Part shown: positions 8,222 through 55,058 of the stretch, in pieces
How positions within the stretch are numbered: position 1 is the stretch's first letter
How the letters are laid out: each line of letters starts with the position of its first letter
Assembly (NCBI GenBank): GCA_916048095.2
Contig: OU696583.1
Coordinates: 5,841,822-5,905,821, forward strand
Direction: 5' to 3'
DNA from: Sacculina carcini
Lineage: Eukaryota > Arthropoda > Thecostraca > Sacculinidae
Length of the DNA: 64,000 nucleotides
Position numbers and translations under genes: made by a program
Notes under the pieces: model-generated
Database searches by the model: none
What the model saw: only the letters and a program-made list of their open reading frames with translations
Told to the model about the DNA's origin: nothing

Positions 8222-8446
8222 CAGATCCATCAGCTGAGAGAGTCTGAGGCCAAGCTTGACCGTGACCCGGTCGCTGGCGTTCGACACCGGCCTGATGAGC
8301 CGGTTGTAGTTGGACAGCAGGTCGTCGTACAGCCGCTTGGCGTCTGGATTGGCAGCGACCCGCGGCACAGCCAGCATCGTCAGCCAGGCGAGCAACAGCG
8401 GCAGCAGCGGCCGTTGCCAGCAGCGGCCGCCGCCAGCACGCTCCAT
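8222..8446 (-). CDS. Nicotinic acetylcholine receptor subunit, first coding exon of a minus-strand paralogue
   Basis: The exon encodes a hydrophobic signal peptide ([15 protein letters not shown]) followed by the conserved receptor N-terminus [19 protein letters not shown] and [11 protein letters not shown]. It ends at 8222 with donor GTCAGT. This is the same boundary as the plus-strand paralogue's first exon at 14781 (GTCAGC), and the mature N-termini are clearly homologous. The ATG at 8446 places the signal peptide at the N-terminus. An upstream in-frame ATG at 8554 has a better start context (A at -3, G at +4) but would bury the signal peptide behind 36 residues. The mature protein would be a pentameric ligand-gated channel subunit. 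No later exon of this gene was found between 1 and 8221, so the rest must lie left of the window or is lost. Confidence 0.85.
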
Positions 8447-9236
8447 ACGCGGCAACGTCAGAGGCACGACTGGCACGAGGCCACCACCGTGGGCCCTCTG
8501 GTGGTCGCTCGCCGAACTAGTCGCACGCATCCACGCCCACACCGCTTCTGCCATAATTCATAAGCAGACCCGCTGACACGTGCACGCACACGCACAAATA
8601 CGTGCGTACATGTATATGCAGGCGAGTCGTTGCGCCCGCTCATGTGCAGAATTGCCACTTGTGTTTATGTGCATTCACCTCACTACCTTTCACATATAGC
8701 CCCGACTGCTATCAGTATGATATCTGCTATCTGTACGTATCTGCATGATGTCATGTATGTATGTGTGCGTGTGTCTGTGTGTGTGTGTTCGTGTATGTGT
8801 GTATGTGTGCATATGTGTGAACGAATACAAGCATACTCCCATGAAGTTGGCGATCATTGACAGCTCTGTCGCCCAGTTGCTGTTACACTTGCGACAATAC
8901 ACTGCTATGCGCCCATAAAGCGATGTTGCTATCTATGAAGCCAACTAAATTAACTAATACGAGTTAAGACAGATTTCACAGCTAGAGCGAAGTAACGTGC
9001 TAGATTTTCTGTGAGCCTCGTGTGATTCTCGTTGTGCACCATTTGTCTGTATCGTACTAACAAGATAAATCCACATTCGCGTTTTGGGGAACTGAAGCGG
9101 TCAATGTATTTATCGTGAATTTATTATCGGAGTGTATTTTTTTCATTTGTATCATGCTAAATGGCCCCTATATATATATACATATCCTCAGTGTGGTTCA
9201 GTGCAGAAGCATCACTACACTTAGATCAGTGGTGCC

Positions 9237-9430
9237 TAGCCTGTGGGAAACTTCCGTCAAACAGAAGGACAAATGCGTGTTTTTTCAATCCAAATTCCTC
9301 AGAACGTTTCACATCACATCCTGACGTTTAATATAGTAGATCAACTGAATTTATTGGATTTATCGGTGCTGCTGTAGAGAAAAAAGAGTTGCTTCATTAA
9401 AGAGTGGGAATCAGAAGGAAAACTTAACGT
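9237..9430 (-). mobile_element. hAT-type MITE, family A (degenerate)
   Basis: CAGTGGTGCCTAGCCTGTGG at 9237 matches the family TIR. Reverse-complement matches to the family body follow (CAACTGAATTTATT, AGAGAAAAAAGAG). The right end near 9430 is approximate. Confidence 0.45.
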
Positions 9431-11240
9431 ACAGTTAACCTACTGAAAGAACAAACTTCATGTTACGCTGATATCCACAGTATTATACTGTACCACATGA
9501 CAAGTGACACTATCATACTGTACCACATTACAGCATTGCCAACAACATACTGTGCCGCACAGCATATTCCATACGGCATAATGCCGGCGGCATACTGTAC
9601 CGCATAACAATTAAACTCACCCCTGTTTAATCGTGCATGCACTCTGTACACGCATACACGCCCACATATGCACAACATAAATTGCACGTGCATGATTTGA
9701 TGCACGAATGACGCATATGGTATTATTAATTAATAGTAATAACAGACGATTCAGTCACATGGGAAGAGTGCAGGCACTATAACCATTGTAAACAATGTAC
9801 TGGAAACGCCCAAAATATATAGAGAAATAGAGTTTGAGAAATACAAGTTTAGTCGGAAAGCTATTCGTTGATGAAGAGAACACACACAAATAAAACAGAT
9901 TACTAAATCATAACGATAAATGAAAGTGCATATACACTTGTAGCATGCTAAAAGTAAATAGTAATATAAACTAAAAATTAATGCATAAAATAACTATGAG
10001 TAAGTTGATTAAACAAATAATGAAATGATACTAAAACAGATTAATATGTGAATATCAGCATGATATTTACATATTACTATGAAACCCATGTGAGACAATT
10101 TACATGTCAACTAAAACCTAAATCCTGATTAAAAAATCAATTCAGTCGATTGCTATTGAATAATTTGTGTATTTTCATTTAATATGCCACCAAATTAATA
10201 CAGATAAACTCCAAAGCCAAAAACAATAACAAAACGCTTGAATGAATACAATTGATTCAAGCACACGCTTTCAATTAGAGGCACTCCCGCTAAATACACC
10301 ATGTGTAGAACGGGCGATAATTGATAAGTATTTCTTATCGTCCCATCTTCTCAAAACCATCAGACTAATTTAAACTTTGGAGAAAAGTTTTGACGATAAA
10401 TTTGCCAGTGTCTCACATTCATTGGTTGATCATGCTAAATAGCGTCACTTGGACAGATTGCATTAATGATTAGATCATTCGTGAAGTGCACCAATTGATA
10501 TACGCACATGTGTGTGTGAGATTTGTGTATTATTACCTAAACACATCCTTGATGAATACTCATTCAAAGATATTTAACAAGCCAAATGGCATCTTTTGAA
10601 CAAACAATTACGGTTAGATGCGTGCAAAATAACACGATAGTGAAATCATAATATCATAAAATTTAATTAGCAAGGAAACGGTAATTCAACTGTTGAAATT
10701 GAAGGACGAAAGTGTGAGCTACATTAGAGCAAAAACCGTATATCTAAATTGAAACGACTGAGATTTTGGCAAAAAATTATCAACGTTAACTTTGAAAATT
10801 AAAAACCTAATAAAATTACATTAAATTAACTACATAAAAAGTAATGATCTGTTTTGTCTAGCTTGGAAATCCCAAAAAAAATTCACATTCGACGTTTCAG
10901 ATTTGATTAGATACAATATCATGTTTTCTATAGATATTAACTGTGAATTTCAAGATTGCTTAATAGGGGCATTTGAGACATAATTGTCCAACAGTCCAGA
11001 CATAACATTCCCTAATCGGGACAAGATTGCCCATTAGCACTAGAATCGTTTTGACAAGCTTGCCGACAAGCGCAGTGAAAAATATTTACCGCGCACTTTT
11101 CGTTCACAGCACAATGACAACATTATTCACCCGCACACACAAACACACATACACACACACACGCACACAAGCAGATATTACTCAGCCTGAGATCAAACTG
11201 GCTGAGACACAGGAGCGGCAAGCAAGGAAGAAATACCATG

Positions 11241-11412
11241 GCAATAGTTCTCCTGATCTGAACTTCTAAACGAAACAACTCTTCATTTTCCATAACAGCG
11301 ATGAGAAATCTAATAAGTTCAATAGTCTCACCCAAGTAAATCTAGGACGTAACTAAAAACCAAACTGTCCCACTTAGCAGTCCCTCCATTCCTCACAGGT
11401 TACGCACCAATG
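11241..11412 (+). mobile_element. hAT-type MITE, family A (fragment)
   Basis: The body matches the 36703 and 37334 copies: ACTCTTCATTTTCCATAACA, then TAAGTTCAATAG, then the terminal CAGGTTACGCACCAATG. The left TIR is degraded. Confidence 0.4.
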
Positions 11413-12100
11413 CAATAGAGCACTCTAGTGGGAGAATCATCGAACCAGTTTGATCAAAGTACATTTCAATCAAATTCTAGGCAAATTTAACAATGATTTA
11501 AAAGAAAATGAGCATAATCGCTTTGTTTTATCTCTTCATGAAAAGATTACAAAGCAAGGCAATCAAAACACTGATCATAAAATATATTTAGTTTGTTTGT
11601 CGACCAAAATACAACAAGGTCAGTGGACATTAAGCAATATTTATATTAACCTAGCTAAGACTAAACTATCATATATGAAATTGCCGGAACTAAAACGACC
11701 GAATCCACGCATAAACATTAGTGGATCGGTATGATTTTTACGTGAAAATCAACTGTGAAAAAATTCATAGTCGAAATGACAAATTGCCCAGAAGAACATA
11801 CATTTCATGTGAAGATATATAGTTCGAGCATTTCCAGCAGCAATACAGACTAGAAAAAGATTGCATTCTGACGGAAAGATGAATTGTTGAAGTCAACATA
11901 ATAATGCAACTGCGTTCAGCTTTCACCCACGATATAATCTTGTTACGGCTCAAAACACACACATTGGTTCACTGAAAAAAAGTTTCACATCTTGTGTTCT
12001 CTTTTGACGATATAAATATACCAGTGAAATGAACACAGTGAGCTTTGGAGTTTTAATTAGGCAGCAAATTTGTTAGTGTAAGCAATAAATCCTCATGTAA

Positions 12101-12310
12101 AGTCATTTAATGCGTAAATATCACTTAAAGCTGCACGTAAAACTTTTCATGACTAAATTGCAATCAAATCCACACTTACAATCCTTTGATTCTTAAATAT
12201 CATTTAAAACTACACTTACAGTCCATTAATTCATAAATATCATTTAAAGCTACACTTACAATCCTTTAATTCTTAAATATTATTTAAAACTACACGCAAG
12301 GTCTTTTAAT
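12101..12310. repeat. 40 bp tandem repeat
   Basis: Three adjacent 40 bp units (12181-12220, 12221-12260, 12261-12300) share TTCTTAAATATCATTTAAAA and CTACACTTACA. A diverged unit lies at 12101-12140 and a partial unit at 12301-12310. No coding potential is seen. Confidence 0.75.
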
Positions 12311-12367
12311 GCTGCGGAGAACTTAAATAGTTAAGTGCGTAGGTGCGGTAAACGCGTCGTATTTGCC

Positions 12368-12441
12368 AAATTACTCAGTACTTTATATAGCTTTATCATA
12401 CAACAAATTACTCAGTACTTTATATAGCTTTATCATACAAC
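12368..12441. repeat. 37 bp perfect tandem duplication
   Basis: Two identical 37 bp copies (12368-12404 and 12405-12441) begin AAATTACTCAGTACTTTATA. The identity implies a recent duplication. Confidence 0.85.
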
Positions 12442-12589
12442 AAATACAGGGGACTTAGATAATATTTATATAATTGACTCTCCAAATAGCGCACCTCCAA
12501 ACAACGGAAAATGGGAATTCTGTTAAATATATTGTTTAATGTATATGTATATGTATATATATATGATGTTGGTGTAGCCAGGCAGTAAA

Positions 12590-13019
12590 TTTTCGCGCTT
12601 GCAAACGAGATTAAACTGGATTGCTATTTCACATTTAGCAATTTTCTTTTTGGTCGATTCCATGTCTCTAGCCAATTTCTGATCGCTTCTATTCAGACAA
12701 CTCAACAACTTCCCTATATTTCGTAACGTTTCGGAGTTACCAGACTCCATCATCAGACACAAATCACATGAGAACACAATAACAACGCAAACATTTTGTA
12801 GTGATTGTGTGTTGATATTTGCGTTGTTATTGTGTTCTCATGTGATATGTGTCTGATGATGGAGTCTGGTAACTCCGAAACGTTACGAAATATAGGGAAG
12901 TTGTTGAGTTGTCTGAATAGAAGCGATCAGAAATTGGCTAGAGACATGGAATCGACCAAAAAAAAAATTGCTAAATGTGAAATAGCAATCCAGTTTAATC
13001 TCGTTTGCAAGCGCGAAAA
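12590..13019. mobile_element. Penelope-like element 5' region in fold-back (inverted) configuration
   Basis: Two 202 bp arms (12590-12791 and 12818-13019) are near-perfect inverted repeats around a 26 bp spacer. Each arm, read outward from the centre, carries a hammerhead-like CTGATGA...GAAAC core and then a coding segment: SETLRNIGKLLSCLNRSDQK, continuing through KKKIAKCEIAIQFNLVCKRE. Related coding occurs at 13530-13690 and 59673-59810. This looks like the N-terminal part of a Penelope ORF. The right arm ends in a long (TA)n tract, and beyond the left arm the coding continues briefly (LLPGYTNIIY) before another TA-rich run. Head-to-head pLTR arrangements are known in Penelope-like elements. 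Confidence 0.65.

Positions 13020-13020
<1 letters not shown>

Positions 13021-13078
<58 letters not shown>
13021..13078. repeat. (TA)n microsatellite
   Basis: A pure TA tract begins immediately after the coding-like Penelope arm (position 13020) and is followed by the 76 bp inverted repeat. Confidence 0.95.
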
Positions 13079-13082
<4 letters not shown>

Positions 13083-13086
13083 ATAT

Positions 13087-13250
13087 GATGAAGTTGAACT
13101 TCTTCAGACACAATATTTATTTTTTTACCACAACGTTTCGCCTTACGGCTTTATCAAGCAGTCTGCTTGCTTAAACTGCTTGATAAAGCCGTAAGGCGAA
13201 ACGTTGTGGTAAATAAATAAATATTGTGTCTGAAGAAGTTCAACTTCATC
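13087..13250. repeat. 76 bp inverted repeat of a Penelope terminal segment
   Basis: The arms 13087-13162 and 13175-13250 are inverted copies around a 12 bp spacer. Each contains GATAAAGCCGTAAGGCGAAA (helix with GTAA loop followed by GAAAC) and GTGTCTGAAGAAGTTC. The same 76 bp occurs a third time, singly, at 16067-16142 downstream of a Penelope GIY-YIG ORF. This ties the sequence to the Penelope terminal repeat. Confidence 0.7.
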
Positions 13251-13453
13251 TTATATCATTTATCCACCAGACACGTGAGTACTCCATACATTTTGGATCT
13301 AAATATATATATATGTATATATATCTTTCATGTAATTGTTAGATTTTTACTGGTGACGCATGAGAGGTACCCTGTATATTTAAGCACGTGTTTAACGATT
13401 TCATGTTTTGTATTGTACCTTAGCACTGTAATTTGAATTTCTGGTCAGTGTAA

Positions 13454-13493
13454 CTCCTGAAGATGGCTAATGTTAGCCGAAAGACGTCTCGAG
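13454..13493 (+). ncRNA. Hammerhead-ribozyme-like motif of a Penelope terminal repeat
   Basis: In order: CTC (13454-13456), CTGAAGA core (13457-13463), one unpaired T, GGCTA/TAGCC helix (13465-13469 with 13474-13478), GAAA (13479-13482), a short GA(CG)TC helix, TC at the cleavage position (13489-13490), then GAG (13491-13493), which pairs with the first CTC. This matches the CUGANGA / GAAA / NUH layout of a type I hammerhead with minimal stems. The T between the core and helix II departs from consensus. Penelope-like elements are known to carry hammerheads in their terminal repeats. Activity is not shown. Confidence 0.5.
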
Positions 13494-13499
13494 GAATAA

Positions 13500-13690
13500 A
13501 TACCACCAATGTCTACCAGTGTGTGAGAATGGAGATAGTTAACTCCGAAATATTACGCCAACAAAACATCGGTCAATTGCTGAACAGACTTGACAGAAGA
13601 GACCAACAACTCGCAAGGAATATCGAAACAACGCGGAAAAAACTAGTCAACTGCGAATGCGCAATCGATTTCAATCTCGTTTGTTTGAGA
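13500..13690 (+). pseudogene. Penelope-like ORF N-terminal fragment
   Basis: The frame gives SEILRQQNIGQLLNRLDRRD, continuing through TTRKKLVNCECAIDFNLVCLRE. It is clearly homologous at protein level to the arms at 12590-13019 and to 59673-59810, though diverged at DNA level. It lies just downstream of the hammerhead-like motif. The coding is cut off by a (TA)n tract starting at 13697. Confidence 0.55.
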
Positions 13691-13694
13691 GAGA

Positions 13695-13696
<2 letters not shown>

Positions 13697-13772
<76 letters not shown>
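13697..13772. repeat. (TA)n microsatellite
   Basis: A pure TA tract of about 76 bp truncates the Penelope N-terminal coding segment on its left. Confidence 0.95.
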
Positions 13773-13776
<4 letters not shown>

Positions 13777-14448
13777 AAAGCCGGACTGACGATGCGCAAA
13801 GAAAAATTTCCCATGATACATCTGGCATATTACACTTGTTAGTGCGTTAGCCGAGAAAACATGCAGCATGTCGATGTTCAATCATTCATTCTTAATATTA
13901 AGAATATTGAGTGCAAGCAACAATCTGTTGTTTGCACTTACCACCAGCTCAATTCAGCTTATTCATTATTGACACGCAATGGACGCAAATTCATGAGATA
14001 TCAGCAATGAGCGACACTGACATACACGCCACTGGCTTGGGCGCTAATGTGTGTATATTCCTCTATTCTTGCTCTATTGCTGCCTCTATGCCGTTATTGT
14101 GTGTGTGTGTGTGTGTGTACACATTGTTGACACAGTGTGAACGAAAATAGAGAGGACGACAGAAGAGAAAAAGAGAGGGACAGAGAATAAGATAAAACGA
14201 GAGAGGGAGAGAGAGAGAATGACAGCGAAAGAGAAGTATTGAGGCACACACCGACGCAGACACGCACTGGCGTTCGTCGCTTTCGACACAAGTTCATAGT
14301 CGAGAACGACGCGGACAAGTGAGTTTGTGTCCTCGCCGTCGTGTCACTGCTTATGACAGCCACGCTTCATCTCGTCAGCGCCATGAATGTCGGCAGTTTC
14401 AGCGGCTGAAGTTTGTGCAGTGTCGGTGGACAGTGATAAAACCTCACA

Positions 14449-14450
14449 CG

Positions 14451-14513
<63 letters not shown>
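14449..14513. repeat. (CA)n microsatellite upstream of the receptor start
   Basis: A near-pure CA tract about 60 bp upstream of the start codon at 14575, probably in the 5' UTR or promoter of the plus-strand receptor gene. Confidence 0.95.
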
Positions 14514-14515
<2 letters not shown>

Positions 14516-14574
14516 TGGTGACAGCGCAGTGACAGCTGACATGTGAGCGGCTCGGGCTGCTGCTGCGGCTGGCC

Positions 14575-49971
<35,397 letters not shown>

Positions 49972-50748
49972 CAAGCACGCGCAAACTACACGTTCCAGAC
50001 GGGTATTCTCGCGTCTCCTTGCTGGTCCAGTGATGTGATCGTTCATTAGACAATTGCAATGTTTTTGTTGGTGCGCATGTAAAGTGTTAATGTTGTTATT
50101 ATGTGACTCAAACAGCGACTGCAATGCGTTTGTCGCGTAAACGCGGCGCGTCTCGCCGTGTGTCGAGACCATGGTTTTATCGATGTTATCAATGTGAACA
50201 ATACAAATGATTGTCAAACAAACGCGAGCTGCATTATCCCAGGAAAGACCTCAACGTCGGCGGTCATTCAACTGTCGAGCATACCCGGCGTAAGAAATCA
50301 ATACGTAAACGATTACTGGGTACGATGAGTGAAGCTGACACAGCAAAAAACCAACTCTGTCTCAAAAACAACCACCGTGACCACGACACACTGCCCCAAA
50401 AAACGACCACTATCCACTGACAGTAGCACAGCCAGTCTGGCTGAATTGAGTAGAAAATAATCGGAAGAGCCGGCGGCATCTTGTTGTGAGTGCAACGTAA
50501 TTAACGCCGAGTGAAATGTTCTACTCGTCTGCCGGCGTGTTAGTGGCTCATCATAGACAGCGGTGCAGTTCAGCGCGCAGGATGAATTCCGCTACGCTTC
50601 TCTGAGAAGCCGGGCGTAATTACACGACGATGGCGGTGACCAATCTGAGCTGGGACTGCAGATGGAAACTGGCAACTGACGGCACGCGACCAAATGCACA
50701 CACACTACCCTCGGGACACGAACATCGTTTTATTTCAACAAGCGCGCC

Positions 50749-50884
<136 letters not shown>

Positions 50885-51263
50885 TAACATTAGCAGCTCG
50901 CAATTTCAAGTAATGACCAGTCAATTCGGCTTGTTTTGCTCTCAGACATCGACACACAGAACGACCGTCAAGAAGCCGACATAGAGTAACACCCATCTGT
51001 CCGTGTTCAAGCTAGTAGCCTCCAGAGTGAACGGGCAATTACACACACGCGCGCGCGAATGTGTATACACCCCGCATCAAATAACAAGTCACTTGAAGCA
51101 AACTAATAAACTGAGACAAAAGCAAGTAACCATACAACACGCGCAGTCAACAACCACAAATCACATCAATTAAATAAATCTCAAAGACCAGGGTAACCAA
51201 TATATATAGATAACAAACCCTAACAAATCTAGTGATAAAACAATCCCACCACAAACAGCCCAT

Positions 51264-51265
<2 letters not shown>

Positions 51266-51338
<73 letters not shown>
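51266..51338. repeat. (CA)n microsatellite
   Basis: A pure CA tract of about 73 bp. Confidence 0.95.
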
Positions 51339-51822
51339 CCGCACTCATGCACGCGCATATTGCGCCAATATCCACCAAACGGTGTCAGTAAATTAGATAA
51401 TAAACGCCACAGGCAGCACAAATCACTGCCACGTGGCGCATAACTCAATCAATCATATCGTGAGCGTTTCCCGTTGAGCGTTGCTAAACAGCTGGTCTGT
51501 GCGTCGCACATACACAGCTGCGTATAAACAAGCAGTTAGACGGTTGACAATTTGCCTTTAGATTAACTAGTACAAGTGGTTGAATGTCCACTGTTTTTAC
51601 TGAACATTGAACCCAACACATACAAGCCCTAAAGCTATGGTTGCGCATTGTTCCCAAAATGGTCGAATTGTTGGTCGGTAGGATTCATTCCCATACTTTG
51701 AACGATTCTGATTTCAATGACATCGAAATATACGTCAATTAGAAATATTTTGAGGTCGCAAATCCACTTATGTGTGTGTGTGTGTGTGTGCATTTACCGC
51801 AACAAGTCACTGTTCATGTATA

Positions 51823-52420
51823 TCACAGCGAGCTAACTGGCTCTGCTTGCCACACAGCGCCATCCGTCACCAGCTCGTGAACCTCATTGTGCGTAAAGCC
51901 CAGCTCGTGCAACACCTCGGCCGTGTGCTGACCGCTCACTACGACCTGGCGGCTGTCACCGCCGTCGGCACAACAAGCTGGCGTGCGAGACAAACGAGGA
52001 GCGGCCGCCGGTGCCGGCAAAACTATGTAATCCGTGTCGGTGGGCAGCTGCACAGTTTTCAACGTTGCTCTAGTGGTCGACCTCTTCGACGATGAAGATA
52101 GCGGTGGCGGAGGCTCATCATCATCGTCACCGTCGTCTTCCAGTATTTGTGTGGCGGCCTCGCGCAGCGTCAGCACGGGGGTGACACACGCGTCGACGTC
52201 GCGGAACACACTCGTCCAGTGACGGCGCGAATGGCGTTTGAAAGCCGTGGCCACCGCACAGCGGCTCGCCTCTGCCTCGTTCAGTGACAGGTCGTCGGCA
52301 CACGGCACTTCTAGCAGGTCCACGAAGCGCCGGTAGAACGCCGGCTCCAGACAGCCCACAGCCATATAGCGACCGTCGGCCGTTTCGTAGCAGCCGTAGA
52401 AATAAGCGCCGCCGTCCAAA
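51823..52420 (-). CDS. AMACR: Alpha-methylacyl-CoA racemase, last exon (3' part of gene)
   Basis: After a GTACAG acceptor at 52421-52426 the frame reads LDGGAYFYGCYETADGRYMA, then VGCLEPAFYRRFVDLLEV, and the DACVTPVLTL block. These are hallmarks of the family III CoA-transferase fold racemase that interconverts (R)- and (S)-2-methylacyl-CoA in bile acid and branched-chain fatty acid breakdown, in peroxisomes and mitochondria. Residues rich in Asp, Pro and Ser (LEDDGDDDDEPPPPLSSSS) form a low-complexity stretch after that block. The protein ends HELGFTHNEVHELVTDG...SSL. SSL is a weak, non-canonical peroxisomal PTS1-like end. Upstream exons were not found up to 64,000; a piggyBac relic begins 60 bp upstream of the acceptor. 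Confidence 0.88.
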
Positions 52421-52484
52421 CTGTACCATAAAATGCACAAGCATATCAGTACACAAATAGGAGAGCGCGTGTGTTTGTGATTAA

Positions 52485-55054
52485 CCCATTAACGCTGAGT
52501 TTCAACAAAAGTTGCCAGCGAGAAAATGCGTCCTGGTAGGCGTATGTTATTTGCGAAAGCTACAATAGGTACTTGTCTGATTAAGGGGAATATTGGGAAC
52601 ACAGCAAGGTAAAAAAATCAAGTTTCGAACTGTACAAACTTCACAAACACGGTTTAAGTCAGTCGCGGTTAGAAGTGGATGAAAATAGAGTTACAAAAAA
52701 GGCATGTAATTCATATTTAACAATTTTTTTGCTGATAGTTTTTATATGATATTATAGAAGAAAATGTGCCATTTTAAAAATATAATAAATTTAATTGTCT
52801 CGCGCTTCTGTTGAAAATTATTCAAGCGGAAAATTGAATGGCAACAAATGTTGCAAATCGGCGCTGGCGTGTACAAAATTTGCTCCGATCCGCTCTATCA
52901 TATTATTAGCTGGTGATTTTCCAATAAAAACAATTTATTGAGTATTGAGTCTTTCTTAAATACGTTGCAGATATGTTATCTATATATGACATAGAGCTAG
53001 ATAAAATTTTGTTAGTAAAATTAATTTAATTGCGTTAGATTTATACGCACCGAGTCAGTATTCCAATGATTCATTGAGTGGTTATGCGGTATCAAGTACG
53101 GTATAAATCATCCAGACTCTACCAGACAGGACTAAAAGAGGGGGATATTAATGAAAATACATTTTTGATTAACACAGCTGGGAAAAATACATAAAAATGG
53201 AGAAAATAAAGTATTTTACTTAAATAGATGTTTTGAAGCACAAATATAAACATCTCTCAATGCTTGAAATTGTTCATGACCGATGAGGTTATTTAGCACT
53301 TGATATGCATTGTCAGCTACTTTTTATAAAATCCATACTATATTAGCGATCATGATAATGTCGGGATAATGTACTGTTTCAAACAGCAGGTAAATACTGG
53401 CTCCAGAATTATGACATCTTCAATTCAATGGTTGCTCAAAGTATGAGGAGGGATATCTGACAGGTAATTCCAATATTAAAACCAACAAGTCAGATTCATA
53501 TCACAATGTGCGATCCATATTCTACTTGGCAAATATATCAAAATATTACAAACACCTGAAGAGTTATCTGTTGATTAGTGCATGGTACTTTATTACGGAC
53601 ATCTACTATTTAAACAATACTTTAAAAGAAAGTCAGTTATATTCAGCTTATAATTGTGGTGCATGTGCTCAACAGGTAGATTACTCATTCATTGCATACC
53701 ATACGGTGGGGCAGCAACACGTCTGAAGAGTACAGGTTGTGGTCAAGTGGCAGATCTTGTTCAAAGTATTATCGAGAAATGCTCACTGCGTCCTGGTCGC
53801 CATCTGACATTCGACATTTATTTTTCGTCATTATCCCTCACAGAAAAACTTTTTCTGCTGGTTTTTCCATTACCGATACTATCAGAGAAAATCGCGTACC
53901 AAAGAAAGCGCCGATATTATCCTATGCGATAATCAAGAGGAACGAGAGGTGATTTGTCATCCACTTGCTATTTGTTTGTCTGATAGAAGAACACTAAATA
54001 GGTATCAATCATATGTAAAAAACATGGGATTGATGCGAACCACAATACTTTCCGATAGATCAAACAAAATAGATAAATATGGTGACTGATATGCTGGCTG
54101 TTGTTGTCGTGTACAATCATGTATAATCATGGGTGGAGTGGATCTCCACGGCCGATTTGTCGAAAATTACAGAATGCAAATTCACTCTTAGAAATAGTGG
54201 TGACCTCTCTTCACATGATAAATTAGTTCAGCGGTGGTGAATAGATGGATTTTATTTAAGAAGCAGGGCCGTACAATGTCAATACATGGTTTCAAAAGAT
54301 AATATGTTCTGGACACCATAGAACAGCATAGTGAATTGATGTCAGGACCCGGCCCTCGACCACTGCCTGTTGCTAATTGATCAAATGGATGAGATACGCA
54401 TCCTGATTCCATCAGACAATAACCATCAAAACTGCACGCAACAAGCAGCAGATAGTGAAAATATCAGGGAATTTTGCAAATATTTTAAAAGTGTAAATCA
54501 TGTATACATCTGGAATTTATACCAAAAATTGGTTCATGCATATGTTTAATCGCTTAATTTTGTTTTATTAATTTTGTTTGAGTGGGTTTTTATTTGATTA
54601 ATTTTCCATGTCTAATTGTTTTGTTCTAGTTCACTTTTAGTATTTCGTGCTTTGTTTACATGTATTGGTTGAATGAAGTGGTTGAAAATAACATATTTTT
54701 CATTTTTTGCTATTGATTGATCGCTAAATGATTAAATTTTTGTTTAAGAAGATCATACAAGTATATCATTGCAAATATTTATGTTCAAAATCTGATTCAT
54801 GATCGAATTATTAGCAAGAATTATTATTATTAGCAAAAAAACGGCAAGAGTGACTATCAGTTGAAATTTTGTACATGCAAGGCAACATTTGTTGTCATCA
54901 CTAAATTGCCTCTAAAAGCTCAAATGTTTGTCTAGAACTTGTATAAAACTTGCTGACTAGGGTTCTCAAGCTCAGTTCTATCCGAATATATTGCACTTGT
55001 ATTATTACACTATATTACATTTGTATTACCATAATACTTTTCGGCATTAATGGG
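52485..55054 (+). mobile_element. piggyBac-like transposon, decayed
   Basis: TTAA target sites at 52481-52484 and 55055-55058 flank TIRs CCCATTAACGCTGA and, inverted, CCCATTAATGCCGA. The 2,570 bp interior contains piggyBac transposase remnants on the plus strand. TTAA target duplication and CCC-starting TIRs are diagnostic of piggyBac. The element sits in what is probably the last intron of the racemase gene, in the opposite orientation. Confidence 0.82.
53508..53952 (+). pseudogene. piggyBac transposase remnant (frameshifted)
   Basis: One frame gives VADLVQSIIEKCSLRPGRHL, then TFDIYFSSLSLTEKL, matching the FDN.F.S..L...L block of piggyBac transposases. A neighbouring frame gives TDTIRENRVPKAPI, matching the following GT.R.NR..K.P block. 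The change of frame and flanking stops show it is inactive. Confidence 0.75.
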
Positions 55055-55058
55055 TTAA

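Larger units (their letters stand above)
8555..14574. other. Divergent intergenic spacer between two receptor first exons
   Basis: About 6 kb separates the two head-to-head first coding exons. It holds a GT/CA microsatellite (about 8758-8818), MITE remnants, A+T-rich sequence with no supported gene (about 9431-11240), a 40 bp tandem repeat, Penelope-derived fold-backs and (TA)n tracts, and a (CA)n tract at about 14449-14513 just upstream of the plus-strand start. Promoters for both receptor genes must lie here or at its edges, but I see no diagnostic core element. Confidence 0.6.

Noticed and set aside
14101-14118. CRISPR-like regular repeats
   Set aside because: All regular arrays in the window are simple or tandem repeats without unique spacers, and the organism is clearly eukaryotic.
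52127-52456. Alternative-frame ORF over the racemase exon
   Set aside because: Arg-rich shadow of the frame encoding the conserved racemase motifs.
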